40,980 bases of DNA from a virus. The notes beneath the pieces were generated by a model. It was not told the origin of the DNA. It saw only the letters and a program-made list of their open reading frames with translations, and searched no databases. The DNA lies in the IMG/VR virus record IMGVR_UViG_3300020020_000013, positions 1-40,980 of that record, one strand, 5' to 3'. The position numbers were made by a program, and so were the translations under genes. Below, piece by piece: positions 1-6,487 of the stretch; within the stretch, counting starts at the first letter, position 1; the number at the start of each line of letters is the position of its first letter.

Positions 1-127
1 AGCTAGTGGTTGGAGAGAAATTAAAATATCTATTAACAAAACTCTGTGCCTGCTGTTACTTATATGACCAAATATTTAATTAAACTTAAATGTTGGCGGG
101 GAAACCTCTTCGGATCTCCCTCTCTAT
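1..127. repeat. Left copy of terminal direct repeat (circular junction)
   Basis: Bases 1-127 are identical to bases 40854-40980. The unit genome is therefore 40,853 bp and closes into a circle, or has a terminal redundancy. A 127-base overlap equals a common maximum assembler k-mer, so it is probably an assembly overlap rather than a physical repeat. The junction falls inside the portal gene and its intron, which closing the circle restores. Confidence 0.95.
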
Positions 128-351
128 GTTACCATAGAGATCAGACTGTCGCTTCATCTTTCGACGTCTCCTCACTCAGTCGTTCACGGTGCTTTCGCTT
201 CCGCCTTGTCTTCCCATAAGGAGGTCCAAGTCAATCAGAGGAGATTTATACAGGGCCACAACCTAAAAATTAATTAACCCTGCGTAAAACAATGTATCAA
301 TATTAGATTGATTCCAGCGCTTTTAATTGCTTTACTAACAGTCCCGCTTTA
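53..351 (-). ncRNA. Group I self-splicing intron in the portal gene
   Basis: About 299 nt, noncoding, separating two in-frame portal segments. Helices visible by eye on the - strand: P1 359-352/344-337 with U352.G344 at the 5' splice site; P2 335-326/293-284; a P2 branch 282-278/255-251; P3 CTCCTC 243-238 with GAGGAG 173-168; P7 GACTG 181-177 with CAGTC 148-144; P8 CGTC/GATG 166-155 closed by a GAAA tetraloop; P9 140-133/128-121 closed by a GTAA (GNRA) tetraloop. The order P1-P2-P3-P7-P3'-P8-P7'-P9 and the J8/7 segment AAGCGA are those of group I introns. The 3' splice site must follow a G and keep frame; G53 or G50 both work. There is no ORF inside the intron. Confidence 0.87.
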
Positions 352-459
352 AGACTGTTCTATAGGTTGAAATTTTGAATATAGATTATCTAGCCATTGT
401 CGAACACTTCCAGAACTTGGTTCTAAATCAGAATTCCATGGTGGATAATAAAATGACAA
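352..459 (-). CDS. Portal protein, exon 1 (N-terminal 36 residues)
   Basis: The frame opens at a TTG (459-457) preceded by a strong AAAGGAGGAA ribosome site and encodes 36 residues, beginning MSFYYPPWNS and ending KFQPIEQS. It meets a TAA three bases into the intron. The last eight exon bases (359-352) pair with an internal guide inside the intron (344-337) to form P1, with a U.G pair at the splice site. Joined to exon 2 the frame is continuous and gives about 692 residues, close to the 725 of P22 portal. The upstream HNH gene ends 21 bases before this start. A TTG start is less usual, but no ATG is available and the ribosome site is excellent. Confidence 0.8.
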
Positions 460-479
460 ATTTCCTCCTTTATTAAGGT

Positions 480-1154
480 CTATTCTTTGACTACTTTATA
501 CCCGTAATGATTCAAAAATTCAATGCACCATTCAATTTTATCTTTTACTCTTTGGCCAGGAGGTTGACCTATTGCCCATAATTCAAGATTTTCCAACCTA
601 TTATCGTCACGTATACCATTTTTATGATGCACTCTTTCGTTCTTTAAAAGATTTCTGCCTAAATACTTTTCCATCACAATTACATGTTCATATTTACTTA
701 CATATTTCTTCGTTATTTGATCCTTTTTCCAAAATCTTCGATATCCCTTTATATTTACATAACCCTCTCCCTTAGGTCCTTTAGGAAATACATGATCGAC
801 AGGCAGGCCTAATCTTTCTCTGCGCTTTGCATTATGCCTTTCTGCAACCTTACGCCGAACTTGAGCAAACAGTTCAGGTGTGTTGTTTTTATACCAATGA
901 TATTGACAGGTAGTACATCTTTTATATTTTGCTTTATAAAAGAATTCTTTCTCACAATCTATGCATCTATTTGGAATTTTATCTCTACATTTTACACAGT
1001 ATTTTTTATGACCTAAATTTGACACTTCACTACAAATTGCACATGCGGTTTCTTTTTTCTGATATTTTAATTCATGATATCTTTTGTAATAGCAGCTTTT
1101 ACAAACTTCAGATCTACGTTTGTGAAGCGTTTTGCACTGGACACAAACATTCAT
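480..1154 (-). CDS. Free-standing HNH homing endonuclease with zinc fingers
   Basis: This 224-residue protein carries an HNH nuclease core in its C-terminal half: H157 in EHVIVMEKYLGR, the H176-H177 pair in ERVHHKNG, then N185 and N189 before ENLELW. This is the signature of phage intron-associated HNH enzymes. Residues 4-83 hold five or six CxxC pairs, probably zinc-binding DNA-recognition knuckles. The ATG has an AAGGAG ribosome site. The gene is not inside the intron; it ends 21 bases upstream of the portal start, so intron and endonuclease are separate neighbours. It probably cleaves intronless portal alleles so that repair copies both elements. The family call is firm; the target is inferred. 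Confidence 0.85.
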   Translation of the reverse strand: MNVCVQCKTLHKRRSEVCKSCYYKRYHELKYQKKETACAICSEVSNLGHKKYCVKCRDKIPNRCIDCEKEFFYKAKYKRCTTCQYHWYKNNTPELFAQVRRKVAERHNAKRRERLGLPVDHVFPKGPKGEGYVNIKGYRRFWKKDQITKKYVSKYEHVIVMEKYLGRNLLKNERVHHKNGIRDDNRLENLELWAIGQPPGQRVKDKIEWCIEFLNHYGYKVVKE

Positions 1155-1270
1155 AGCACTCCTTATGAATTATTTCGAAAATGCATCAATTGTAAACTAT
1201 GAACGAATGATTGCAACTTAAATTAAAATATTGCAACTTATCATATTTGATGTCATATTGCCTCATCTTT

Positions 1271-1354
1271 GACATATTCTTGGCATATTTAAGACACATT
1301 GAATGCGCTAAGGATATGTATGAATGGCATATCGGAGACATTATGACGGCACAT
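1271..1354 (+). promoter_or_regulatory. 11-bp-phased GRCAYAT array upstream of parA operon
   Basis: Six copies of a 7-bp motif sit on one 11-bp register: GACATAT 1271, GGCATAT 1282, GACACAT 1293, GGCATAT 1326, GACATTA 1337 and GGCACAT 1348. The array spans the leader and the start of the first gene of the partition operon. It also overlaps a TTGACA hexamer at 1269-1274. Such arrays are typical operators or centromeres for ribbon-helix-helix proteins, and this cassette encodes one. Just upstream, an 11-base direct repeat ATTGCAACTTA occurs at 1209 and 1230. Confidence 0.65.
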
Positions 1355-1597
1355 TATAACGGTAAGAATTTTGATACTATTCAAGAAATGATTGAATATG
1401 CGAACAGACACACATCCACAGCAGTTACCCTTCCCGACCTTGAACTGATGACTAAGCAAATGGCTCAAACGATCTGGATGAACCTATCCATGTACGACAT
1501 TCAATTGACAAATGGTCAAATGAGAACATATCTAGAAAGACACATGATTACTCTCATAAGCGTTTTTATAAATCGCCACACAAAAGAGTCCGTATGA
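1343..1597 (+). CDS. Hypothetical helical protein, first gene of the partition operon
   Basis: Encodes 84 residues with mostly helical character; no family recognised. The start at 1343 is chosen because a GGAGA ribosome site lies six bases upstream; an in-frame ATG at 1316 has poor spacing. Its TGA overlaps the parA ATG (ATGA at 1594), so the two are probably translated together. It may be a regulator or accessory partition factor, but nothing in the sequence proves this. Motif-array copies run into its first codons, which suggests autoregulation of the operon. Confidence 0.6.
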   Translation: MTAHYNGKNFDTIQEMIEYANRHTSTAVTLPDLELMTKQMAQTIWMNLSMYDIQLTNGQMRTYLERHMITLISVFINRHTKESV

Positions 1598-2232
1598 TTT
1601 TAGTTGTTGGAGGAATTAAAGGAGGGAGTGGTAAAACCACCCTTGCTACCAATCTTACAGTACTTCGATCTTTATCTGGCAGAAAGGTTCTACTGGTTGA
1701 TGCAGATGAACAAAGAAGCGCATCTGATTGGGTCGAACATAGAGAAAACCAGAATATTGTTACTCCATGGACAACAGTGCAAATCATTGGAAAAGGCACA
1801 GGATTACAACTTGAAAAGTTAACTGAGCATTATGATGATATAATCGTTGATGCCGGAGGTCGTGACACGCAAACTCAAAGATCGGCATTAACTGTGGCTG
1901 ATATTTTCTTAGCTCCTTTTCAACCCAGAAGTTTAGATGTTTGGACTATTGGCAATGTGACATCCCTTCTTTCAGAAATTAGAATGGTAAACCCTAAGCT
2001 AAAAGCTATGGCTGTTATAAACCGCGCCGATCCTCAAGGTATCGATAACCAAGATTCAGCAGACATAATAAAAGAAAGCGAAGGCATCACTTATGTGGCA
2101 ATTCATATTGGCCAGAGAAAGGCATTCGCAAATGCAGCTGCCGAAGGTTTAGGCGTGACAGAATTGAAAACTCAAGATAAGAAAGCATTAGCTGAGATAA
2201 GGAGTCTCTGTGATGCCATCTTTGAGTCATAG
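1594..2232 (+). CDS. parA: ParA-family partition ATPase
   Basis: This 212-residue protein is a small, type Ib-like ParA. It has the deviant Walker A motif KGGSGKTT at residues 9-16 with the signature lysine, the A' motif VLLVDADEQ near residue 38, and a Walker B-like IIVDAGGRD near residue 84. It lacks the N-terminal helix-turn-helix of P1-type ParA, so it should not bind its own operator. Such ATPases pattern the nucleoid and pull partner-bound plasmid copies apart. The partner is probably the ribbon-helix-helix protein at 2293. ParA in a genome without integrase indicates plasmid-like maintenance. Confidence 0.93.
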   Translation: MILVVGGIKGGSGKTTLATNLTVLRSLSGRKVLLVDADEQRSASDWVEHRENQNIVTPWTTVQIIGKGTGLQLEKLTEHYDDIIVDAGGRDTQTQRSALTVADIFLAPFQPRSLDVWTIGNVTSLLSEIRMVNPKLKAMAVINRADPQGIDNQDSADIIKESEGITYVAIHIGQRKAFANAAAEGLGVTELKTQDKKALAEIRSLCDAIFES

Positions 2233-2273
2233 AGACATATCTATGACTCATTTCAGACATATTTAAGACATAC
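2224..2273 (+). promoter_or_regulatory. Second motif array with inverted repeat between parA and the RHH gene
   Basis: Four motif copies are exactly 11 bp apart: GACATAT 2234, GACTCAT 2245, GACATAT 2256 and GACATAC 2267. They overlap a perfect 10-bp inverted repeat, GAGTCATAGA 2224-2233 with TCTATGACTC 2240-2249, that spans the parA stop codon. The position just before the ribbon-helix-helix gene suggests a centromere or an autoregulatory operator. No T-tract follows the dyad, so it is not a standard terminator. Confidence 0.65.
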
Positions 2274-2292
2274 AACAAACGAAACAAACGAA

Positions 2293-2538
2293 ATGACAGT
2301 ACGGAAAAAAGCTGAAAAGAAAATAGATGAGTCCTCGATCGATGAGATTATATCACGTGGTGGATCAACAACCGGTGATAAAGTTTCCCCTGAAGAAATG
2401 GGCGATTATAAAATGACACTGCGTATCCCTAAGGATATTTATACTGAAATGGAAAAAAACAGGAAGTCAAGAGTAGGGACCGTTTATAGAAATCAATGGA
2501 TTCTAGAAGCAATAGCTGAAAAATTAAGTAAGAATTAG
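2293..2538 (+). CDS. Ribbon-helix-helix DNA-binding protein, likely ParA partner
   Basis: Encodes 81 residues. The first ~37 are charged and probably disordered. The rest, from DYKMTLRIPKDIYTEMEK to the end, looks like an Arc/MetJ-type ribbon-helix-helix: a short beta strand (KMTLRI), then two helices. This is the layout of small centromere-binding partners of type Ib ParA proteins, whose flexible arm touches ParA. The gene follows parA after a 60-base gap filled with 11-bp-phased motifs, its likely binding sites. No strong ribosome site is visible. The fold is inferred from sequence pattern only. Confidence 0.7.
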   Translation: MTVRKKAEKKIDESSIDEIISRGGSTTGDKVSPEEMGDYKMTLRIPKDIYTEMEKNRKSRVGTVYRNQWILEAIAEKLSKN

Positions 2539-2548
2539 GGGACATAAT

Positions 2549-2746
2549 ATGTGGATTGAACACTTAGGGACAATGTATAATTTACATAAATATGTAACTA
2601 TTAAAGCACTTGGTGATACACAAATAGAATTACAAAAGTGCAATGGACAATTTGAATATTTGATTTTTGAAGATAAAGAACATAGAGATGGCGCGTGGGC
2701 AAGACTAGGAGGGCATCTAGTCAGAGCGTCATCACCTAAAAACTGA
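2549..2746 (+). CDS. Hypothetical small protein
   Basis: Encodes 65 residues, starting MWIEHLGTMYNLHKY, with an alternating beta-like pattern (YVTIKAL, IELQKCN, YLIFED). A GGGGAC stretch upstream may serve as ribosome site. It follows the partition genes in the same direction and its 3' end overlaps the convergent terminase end by 15 bases. No family recognised. Confidence 0.55.
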   Translation: MWIEHLGTMYNLHKYVTIKALGDTQIELQKCNGQFEYLIFEDKEHRDGAWARLGGHLVRASSPKN

Positions 2747-4015
2747 ATTGAACCTGTTCTGCATGTAGTCATTCTGCTTTTTGTTATGGGCTTCGTAATC
2801 AAATGTAGCAATCTTATGAGTAAATACAGCGTATCTCATGGCATCGATACTGTGATCGTCTTTCTTTAATGGAGCGTCATCGCCTTTCTCTGATGCCTTG
2901 GGATCCCATACATAGGACTCGATTTCTCGTATCAGATCAGAGCATTCTTCGCATACAAAGAGATTACCCTTTTGCATTTCGGAAGTCATGAAAGTGATCC
3001 CATTAATTACATCATTATCAGCGTCAACTATATGCAGTCCCCTCTTGCGAAGTTCTAACTTGAAGGCTGCTGCACTTGGATCTACATAAACAGCTTTGAC
3101 TCCATATGGCTCTAAGAATTCAGCTACATCATCTGCATATTCACTATTGGTCTTCTGTCTTCCCCTCTTTCTGGAATCCCAAACATATTCCTTTTCTACC
3201 CATCTACACACTCCAGTCTGGGTTGTTCTTCCTGTGTTAATACCTACAAGTACACAAGAGAAATTATTCACTGTTCCGTAGTCAACGCCGGCAACCCAAT
3301 ATTCTGCAGCTCTCGGAGGTCTTGCAACAACATGGATGTCTCTATCAAAGAAATCAAAGATTGCCCCTTCAGCCAAACACCACAGACCTAAATAGTTCCG
3401 CTTATAGAACACGCCGCTAAGGCTGTTCTTAATGCGCTTTCTATAGTCATCTTCAAGATAGGGATTATCGTCTAAATTATAGTGCAAAGCATAGTAGTTG
3501 GGATCTCCCTCTTCTGCCATGTCTATCCATTTCTTAAGCTTATGAGTGGGATGAGAGGGGTTCATACTACCAAAACCCATGCTGTGTGGATTTGATAGTC
3601 TCGTATCGATCATGTCAATAATAGACTCAGGATAAAGTGCCATCTCATCTCCATAAAATAGAGAGAATGTCTTACCCTGAAACTGTCCTATAGCACCTTC
3701 GTCTTTAGCCCCTAGAGTAGTAATGGTTTTGTCTCGAAATTTGAGTTGTCTTTTACCTGCATACCATGTACAAAAGGGTCTGAAAATTGAGAGTTGCTCA
3801 CTCTCTAACAGAAGTCTAATAGCGTTTTGATAAATGGTATCCGAAGTATGTCCAGCCATAAAGATCTGAGAATCAGGACAGTTCTCAACAGCTTGCATAA
3901 ATCTGAAAAGGGTTCCTACCGTCTTACCAGATCTCACAGAACCATGGGCAAGATTCCAGCGCGCTGTGCTATTAATGATAAATTCGAGTTGCTTTGGTGC
4001 TAATGGAAGAGTCAT
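2732..4015 (-). CDS. terL: Terminase large subunit (ATPase and nuclease)
   Basis: This 427-residue protein is the DNA-packaging motor. The ATPase half shows Walker A GSVRSGKT at residues 25-32 and Walker B LFYGDE at about 119-124. The nuclease half shows the RNase H-like acidic residues: D in WVAGVDYGT, D in AVYVDPSAAAF, and the HSIDAMRY segment near the C-terminus. Length and motifs fit the PBSX/Terminase_3 type. Unusually, it is separated from the small terminase by 3 kb of mostly + strand genes, and from the portal by the partition genes and an HNH gene. Confidence 0.93.
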   Translation of the reverse strand: MTLPLAPKQLEFIINSTARWNLAHGSVRSGKTVGTLFRFMQAVENCPDSQIFMAGHTSDTIYQNAIRLLLESEQLSIFRPFCTWYAGKRQLKFRDKTITTLGAKDEGAIGQFQGKTFSLFYGDEMALYPESIIDMIDTRLSNPHSMGFGSMNPSHPTHKLKKWIDMAEEGDPNYYALHYNLDDNPYLEDDYRKRIKNSLSGVFYKRNYLGLWCLAEGAIFDFFDRDIHVVARPPRAAEYWVAGVDYGTVNNFSCVLVGINTGRTTQTGVCRWVEKEYVWDSRKRGRQKTNSEYADDVAEFLEPYGVKAVYVDPSAAAFKLELRKRGLHIVDADNDVINGITFMTSEMQKGNLFVCEECSDLIREIESYVWDPKASEKGDDAPLKKDDHSIDAMRYAVFTHKIATFDYEAHNKKQNDYMQNRFNSVFR

Positions 4016-4080
4016 TAAGAGCTTATATAACTTTATTGGTTTAAATATTCAATGGATGCATTCGACGTTAACGAGGATAT

Positions 4081-4314
4081 ATGATTTTGCACAGGCTTTG
4101 TGTTTTCTTTAGTTTTTTCCTCACTGTCGTTACGTTCCTCCTGATTCTAATCACATTTCCCATCTCATTTCCTTTGATTCTTACTGCTTTATACATAAGA
4201 AAGAAGTTTCGAAAACCTTATGACCCTAGCAAGAAGTTTGACTGTTATGCAGATCAGATGGAGTATAGAATGACCCATGGTGTTGGCAGGTGGTCTGATT
4301 GGGATAAATCATAA
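4081..4314 (+). CDS. Small membrane protein
   Basis: Encodes 77 residues. Residues ~5-40 form one long or two short hydrophobic helices (VFFSFFLTVVTFLLILITF), followed by a basic cytoplasmic-looking stretch KKFRKPYDPSKKF. A GAGGA ribosome site precedes the ATG. It starts 65 bases from the divergent terminase gene and heads the + strand island. Function unknown. Confidence 0.6.
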   Translation: MILHRLCVFFSFFLTVVTFLLILITFPISFPLILTALYIRKKFRKPYDPSKKFDCYADQMEYRMTHGVGRWSDWDKS

Positions 4315-4331
4315 AAAGCTTAGGAATAATC

Positions 4332-4529
4332 ATGTCACATAGTCCCTTAGCTAAATTTGCAATGAGTAACAGCTCACATCAAGCCTATGCATTTCATCAA
4401 GCCAACGAAGCCAACAAAGAAATACAAAAGATCCTTCAAGAAATAGAAGAGAGGAATTCCCGCGTCCAGTCTTTAAAAGATCAGATAATAGCTGCTCTAG
4501 GTGAACAATTGAAGGAAGTAAAAAAATGA
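4332..4529 (+). CDS. Hypothetical coiled-coil protein
   Basis: Encodes 65 residues. The C-terminal half (NEANKEIQKILQEIEERN and on) is a likely coiled coil. The ATG follows TTAGGAAT. Its stop overlaps the next ATG as ATGA, so the two are coupled. Confidence 0.6.
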   Translation: MSHSPLAKFAMSNSSHQAYAFHQANEANKEIQKILQEIEERNSRVQSLKDQIIAALGEQLKEVKK

Positions 4530-4723
4530 GCATTAATCCAGTCCATTATCAGTCTATTTGCTGCTGTTTCTTTTGTAAGAGCGAAGACAATGAGATTAAG
4601 ACACCTAATAAGCCTAAAGATGCTGGGTGTGATCCTGTAGACAGGAAGCCAGAATTAGTAAAGAAACGAAGCTATTATTGGCTGCAGTCATGGGAAAAGA
4701 ATGACAGACAAGACAGGAAGTGA
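4526..4723 (+). CDS. Cys-rich small protein, paralogue A
   Basis: Encodes 65 residues: MSINPVHYQS, then a cysteine run (CCCFFCKS), a variable middle, and a conserved tail KKRSYYWLQSWEKND. A second copy lies at 5211-5420 with the same two conserved ends, so this is a local duplication. The cysteine cluster could bind metal or be lipid-modified, but there is no clear signal peptide. Family unknown. Confidence 0.6.
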   Translation: MSINPVHYQSICCCFFCKSEDNEIKTPNKPKDAGCDPVDRKPELVKKRSYYWLQSWEKNDRQDRK

Positions 4724-4805
4724 GGACTTCACAATGATTAAATACATCCAAACAAAGAAAGCAAAATACTCAAAACTTTTGAAAATCAAACACAATAGGA
4801 AAATT

Positions 4806-5048
4806 ATGTTTTATCGCGTACTCAGATTTGTTTTTTTAGTTCTAACTTGCGGCTTTTATACTATGCATGTAGCAGCCTATGAAATTCCAATCGAACCTAG
4901 AACCCCAGAGAAAATGCAGGAAGAAAGTGATCGAAATAATCCGGGGAATGAATATGAGAGAAAGGCATTAGATCAAATTGACCCGGACAATGCACCTCAT
5001 TCAGAAGAAGATAGAAAGAACTGGGCGTCGCCATTCCGTGATGATTAA
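4806..5048 (+). CDS. Predicted exported small protein
   Basis: From the ATG at 4806 the protein has 80 residues and begins with a clear signal peptide (MFYRVLRFVFLVLTCGFYTM, with likely cleavage after HVAA). The mature part is short, hydrophilic and proline/acid-rich. An AGGAAA site lies just upstream of 4806. Upstream in-frame starts at 4734 and 4701 would add a basic extension and hide the signal peptide, so 4806 is preferred, though not certain. Function unknown. Confidence 0.5.
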   Translation: MFYRVLRFVFLVLTCGFYTMHVAAYEIPIEPRTPEKMQEESDRNNPGNEYERKALDQIDPDNAPHSEEDRKNWASPFRDD

Positions 5049-5074
5049 AGTAGTTAGCTCGAAAGACCTCTAAC

Positions 5075-5132
5075 CGTTATATAATGCAGCCCTTACCGTT
5101 ATATTGTGCAGTGCAGGCGTTATATAATGCAG
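5075..5132 (+). repeat. Three phased 15-bp direct repeats with TATAAT-like cores
   Basis: CGTTATATAATGCAG occurs at 5075-5089 and 5118-5132, and CGTTATATTGTGCAG at 5097-5111. The starts are 22 and 21 bp apart, about two helical turns. Two copies contain a TATAAT core, so this could be an operator array or overlapping -10 elements. It lies in the 162-base gap before paralogue B. Confidence 0.6.
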
Positions 5133-5210
5133 AACTTTCCCTCTGTAAAACCCAGTGAGAGACTAAAATGAATATTACCAAGCAGTAAATTGGGCAGTAA
5201 GAGTGATTTT

Positions 5211-5420
5211 ATGAGCATTAATCCCATACATTACCTTTCATTCTGCTGTTGCTCAACATGTTACTGCGATCCTAATCCTGCCCCTGATCTGCTTGCCGGC
5301 GCCGGCAAGCAGATCAATGCTGGATGCGAAAGTGTAGAAAGAAAGCCATCTCTTGAAAAAAAGAGAAGTTATTATTGGCTACAGACATGGGAAAAGACCG
5401 AGAGGCAGGGGAAGAAATGA
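5211..5420 (+). CDS. Cys-rich small protein, paralogue B
   Basis: Encodes 69 residues from the ATG at 5211, which matches the MSINP start of paralogue A at 4526. It shares MSINPIHY, the CCC cluster, the AGC...ERKP segment and the tail KKRSYYWLQTWEK. The middle differs: residues around PDLLAGAGKQINAG are encoded by a 32-bp perfect GC-rich palindrome absent from copy A. Its stop overlaps the next start (ATGA at 5417). Confidence 0.6.
   Translation: MSINPIHYLSFCCCSTCYCDPNPAPDLLAGAGKQINAGCESVERKPSLEKKRSYYWLQTWEKTERQGKK
5285..5316. repeat. 32-bp perfect spacerless palindrome inside a coding region
   Basis: Arms TGATCTGCTTGCCGGC (5285-5300) and its exact complement (5301-5316) meet without a spacer. 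The segment is far more GC-rich than its surroundings and sits in frame inside paralogue B, where paralogue A has no equivalent. Confidence 0.8.
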
Positions 5421-5665
5421 TGGAATGGATTAGCGTTGAAGATAGATTGCCAAAAGAAGACGAACAGGTTTTGTGCATCGATACCTCTGAAGGTTTTGCT
5501 ATTGGGAAATATACAATTACTTATCAGGAATCTATCGACTGGATAATGGAGCCATATCAACTACATTCTGTAGACAATAGTTTATACAGAGTAACCCACT
5601 GGATGCCGTTGCCACCAAAACCATCTTTGGAAATAGAACATCCTCCTAAGAAATGGTGTTGTTGA
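5417..5665 (+). CDS. DUF551-family protein, copy 1
   Basis: From the ATG coupled to the previous stop at 5417 the protein has 82 residues, MMEWISVEDRLPKEDEQVL to the C-terminus. The WISVEDRLP start and the THWMPLPP segment near residue 66 are the hallmarks of DUF551, a small domain frequent in phages, of unknown role. A second DUF551 gene follows directly. Confidence 0.8.
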   Translation: MMEWISVEDRLPKEDEQVLCIDTSEGFAIGKYTITYQESIDWIMEPYQLHSVDNSLYRVTHWMPLPPKPSLEIEHPPKKWCC

Positions 5666-5841
5666 TGAATTGGATAAGCATCGAAGAGGCACTCCCCTCT
5701 CCCAATCAATACATAGTAATATGGAACAAAGAAATCAAAAAACCTTTGACCTTCTATGTCCATTGGCACTTCGTACACTACACAAACTTTGTAGAGTACT
5801 TCACACATTGGATAGCTTTACCTAAGGAGCCACAAGAATAA
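5665..5841 (+). CDS. DUF551-family protein, copy 2
   Basis: Encodes 58 residues starting MNWISIEEALPSPNQY, coupled to copy 1 by a TGATG overlap. It keeps both DUF551 ends (WISIEEALP and THWIALP) but lacks most of the middle. The tandem arrangement suggests duplication and shrinkage, or hetero-oligomers. Function unknown. Confidence 0.75.
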   Translation: MNWISIEEALPSPNQYIVIWNKEIKKPLTFYVHWHFVHYTNFVEYFTHWIALPKEPQE

Positions 5842-5844
5842 TAT

Positions 5845-6207
5845 TCACTTCTTATAGCATGCATAGCAACAACTTGCTGTAGTACCTATTAAACCTATTA
5901 TCGTTCCAGCGCATGACCAAATTTTGGTTGGAGTATCGCAAAAAATCTCACACTTATGTTGTTGGGCATCGTTTTGAGAAGAATCAAAACAATTGGTAAT
6001 TAAGCAGCTAAAGGTAAGATAGGCTGCACTCCCGATAAAAAGAGTAATGAACAGGCAAGGTATAAGTTTATTTCCCATTGTGGCCTTGATTTTTCCAATT
6101 CCATCCTCCATTACTTTCCTATTGTTCGGAGTATCTGGATAGAATGTGTTGTAACCCCCCTTACCATCAGAAATACGATAAATATCTGCTTGAACTGAAG
6201 CTGCCAT
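5845..6207 (-). CDS. Two-helix membrane protein, Cys-rich C-terminus
   Basis: Encodes 120 residues from an ATG at 6207 with an AAAGGAG ribosome site; a longer ORF to 6258 has no such site. The N-terminal third is soluble (MAASVQADIYRISDGKGGYN). Two hydrophobic segments follow, LIPCLFITLFIGSAAYLTF and TIIGLIGTTASCCYACY, with a Cys-containing loop between. It is the only - strand gene in this + strand island. Function unknown. Confidence 0.6.
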   Translation of the reverse strand: MAASVQADIYRISDGKGGYNTFYPDTPNNRKVMEDGIGKIKATMGNKLIPCLFITLFIGSAAYLTFSCLITNCFDSSQNDAQQHKCEIFCDTPTKIWSCAGTIIGLIGTTASCCYACYKK

Positions 6208-6303
6208 ATGTAATCTCCTTTTTACATTTGAAAATAGTAAGCTAGATCTCACGCACATTGTTTACAAGCTTGAAAAAAATGTTTAGGCGCTGATAATGCA
6301 AGC

Positions 6304-6471
6304 ATGAATGAAGACCACAGCTTAAATCGAACAGAGCTTCTTACATTTATTGGCAACCTTATGGAACGCATCGAAGAAATGCCTCAACAGATGAAGCATA
6401 TTCCTCTAAATCATACAGATATGTTATGTATGCTAGGTATTATGCGCGATATTTTAAGCGCAGTAAAATAG
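6304..6471 (+). CDS. Small hypothetical helical protein
   Basis: Encodes 55 residues beginning MNEDHSLNRTELLTFIG, rich in Met and likely all-helical. It sits 16 bases before the next gene on the same strand. The ribosome site is weak, so the call rests on position and an uninterrupted, amphipathic frame. Confidence 0.45.
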   Translation: MNEDHSLNRTELLTFIGNLMERIEEMPQQMKHIPLNHTDMLCMLGIMRDILSAVK

Positions 6472-6487
6472 CAAATTAGGATGTAAA

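Noticed and set aside
1-127. Physical terminal repeat or cos/pac site
   Set aside because: The overlap length equals a common assembler k-mer and the repeat lies inside the portal gene and intron; no cos-like features are visible.
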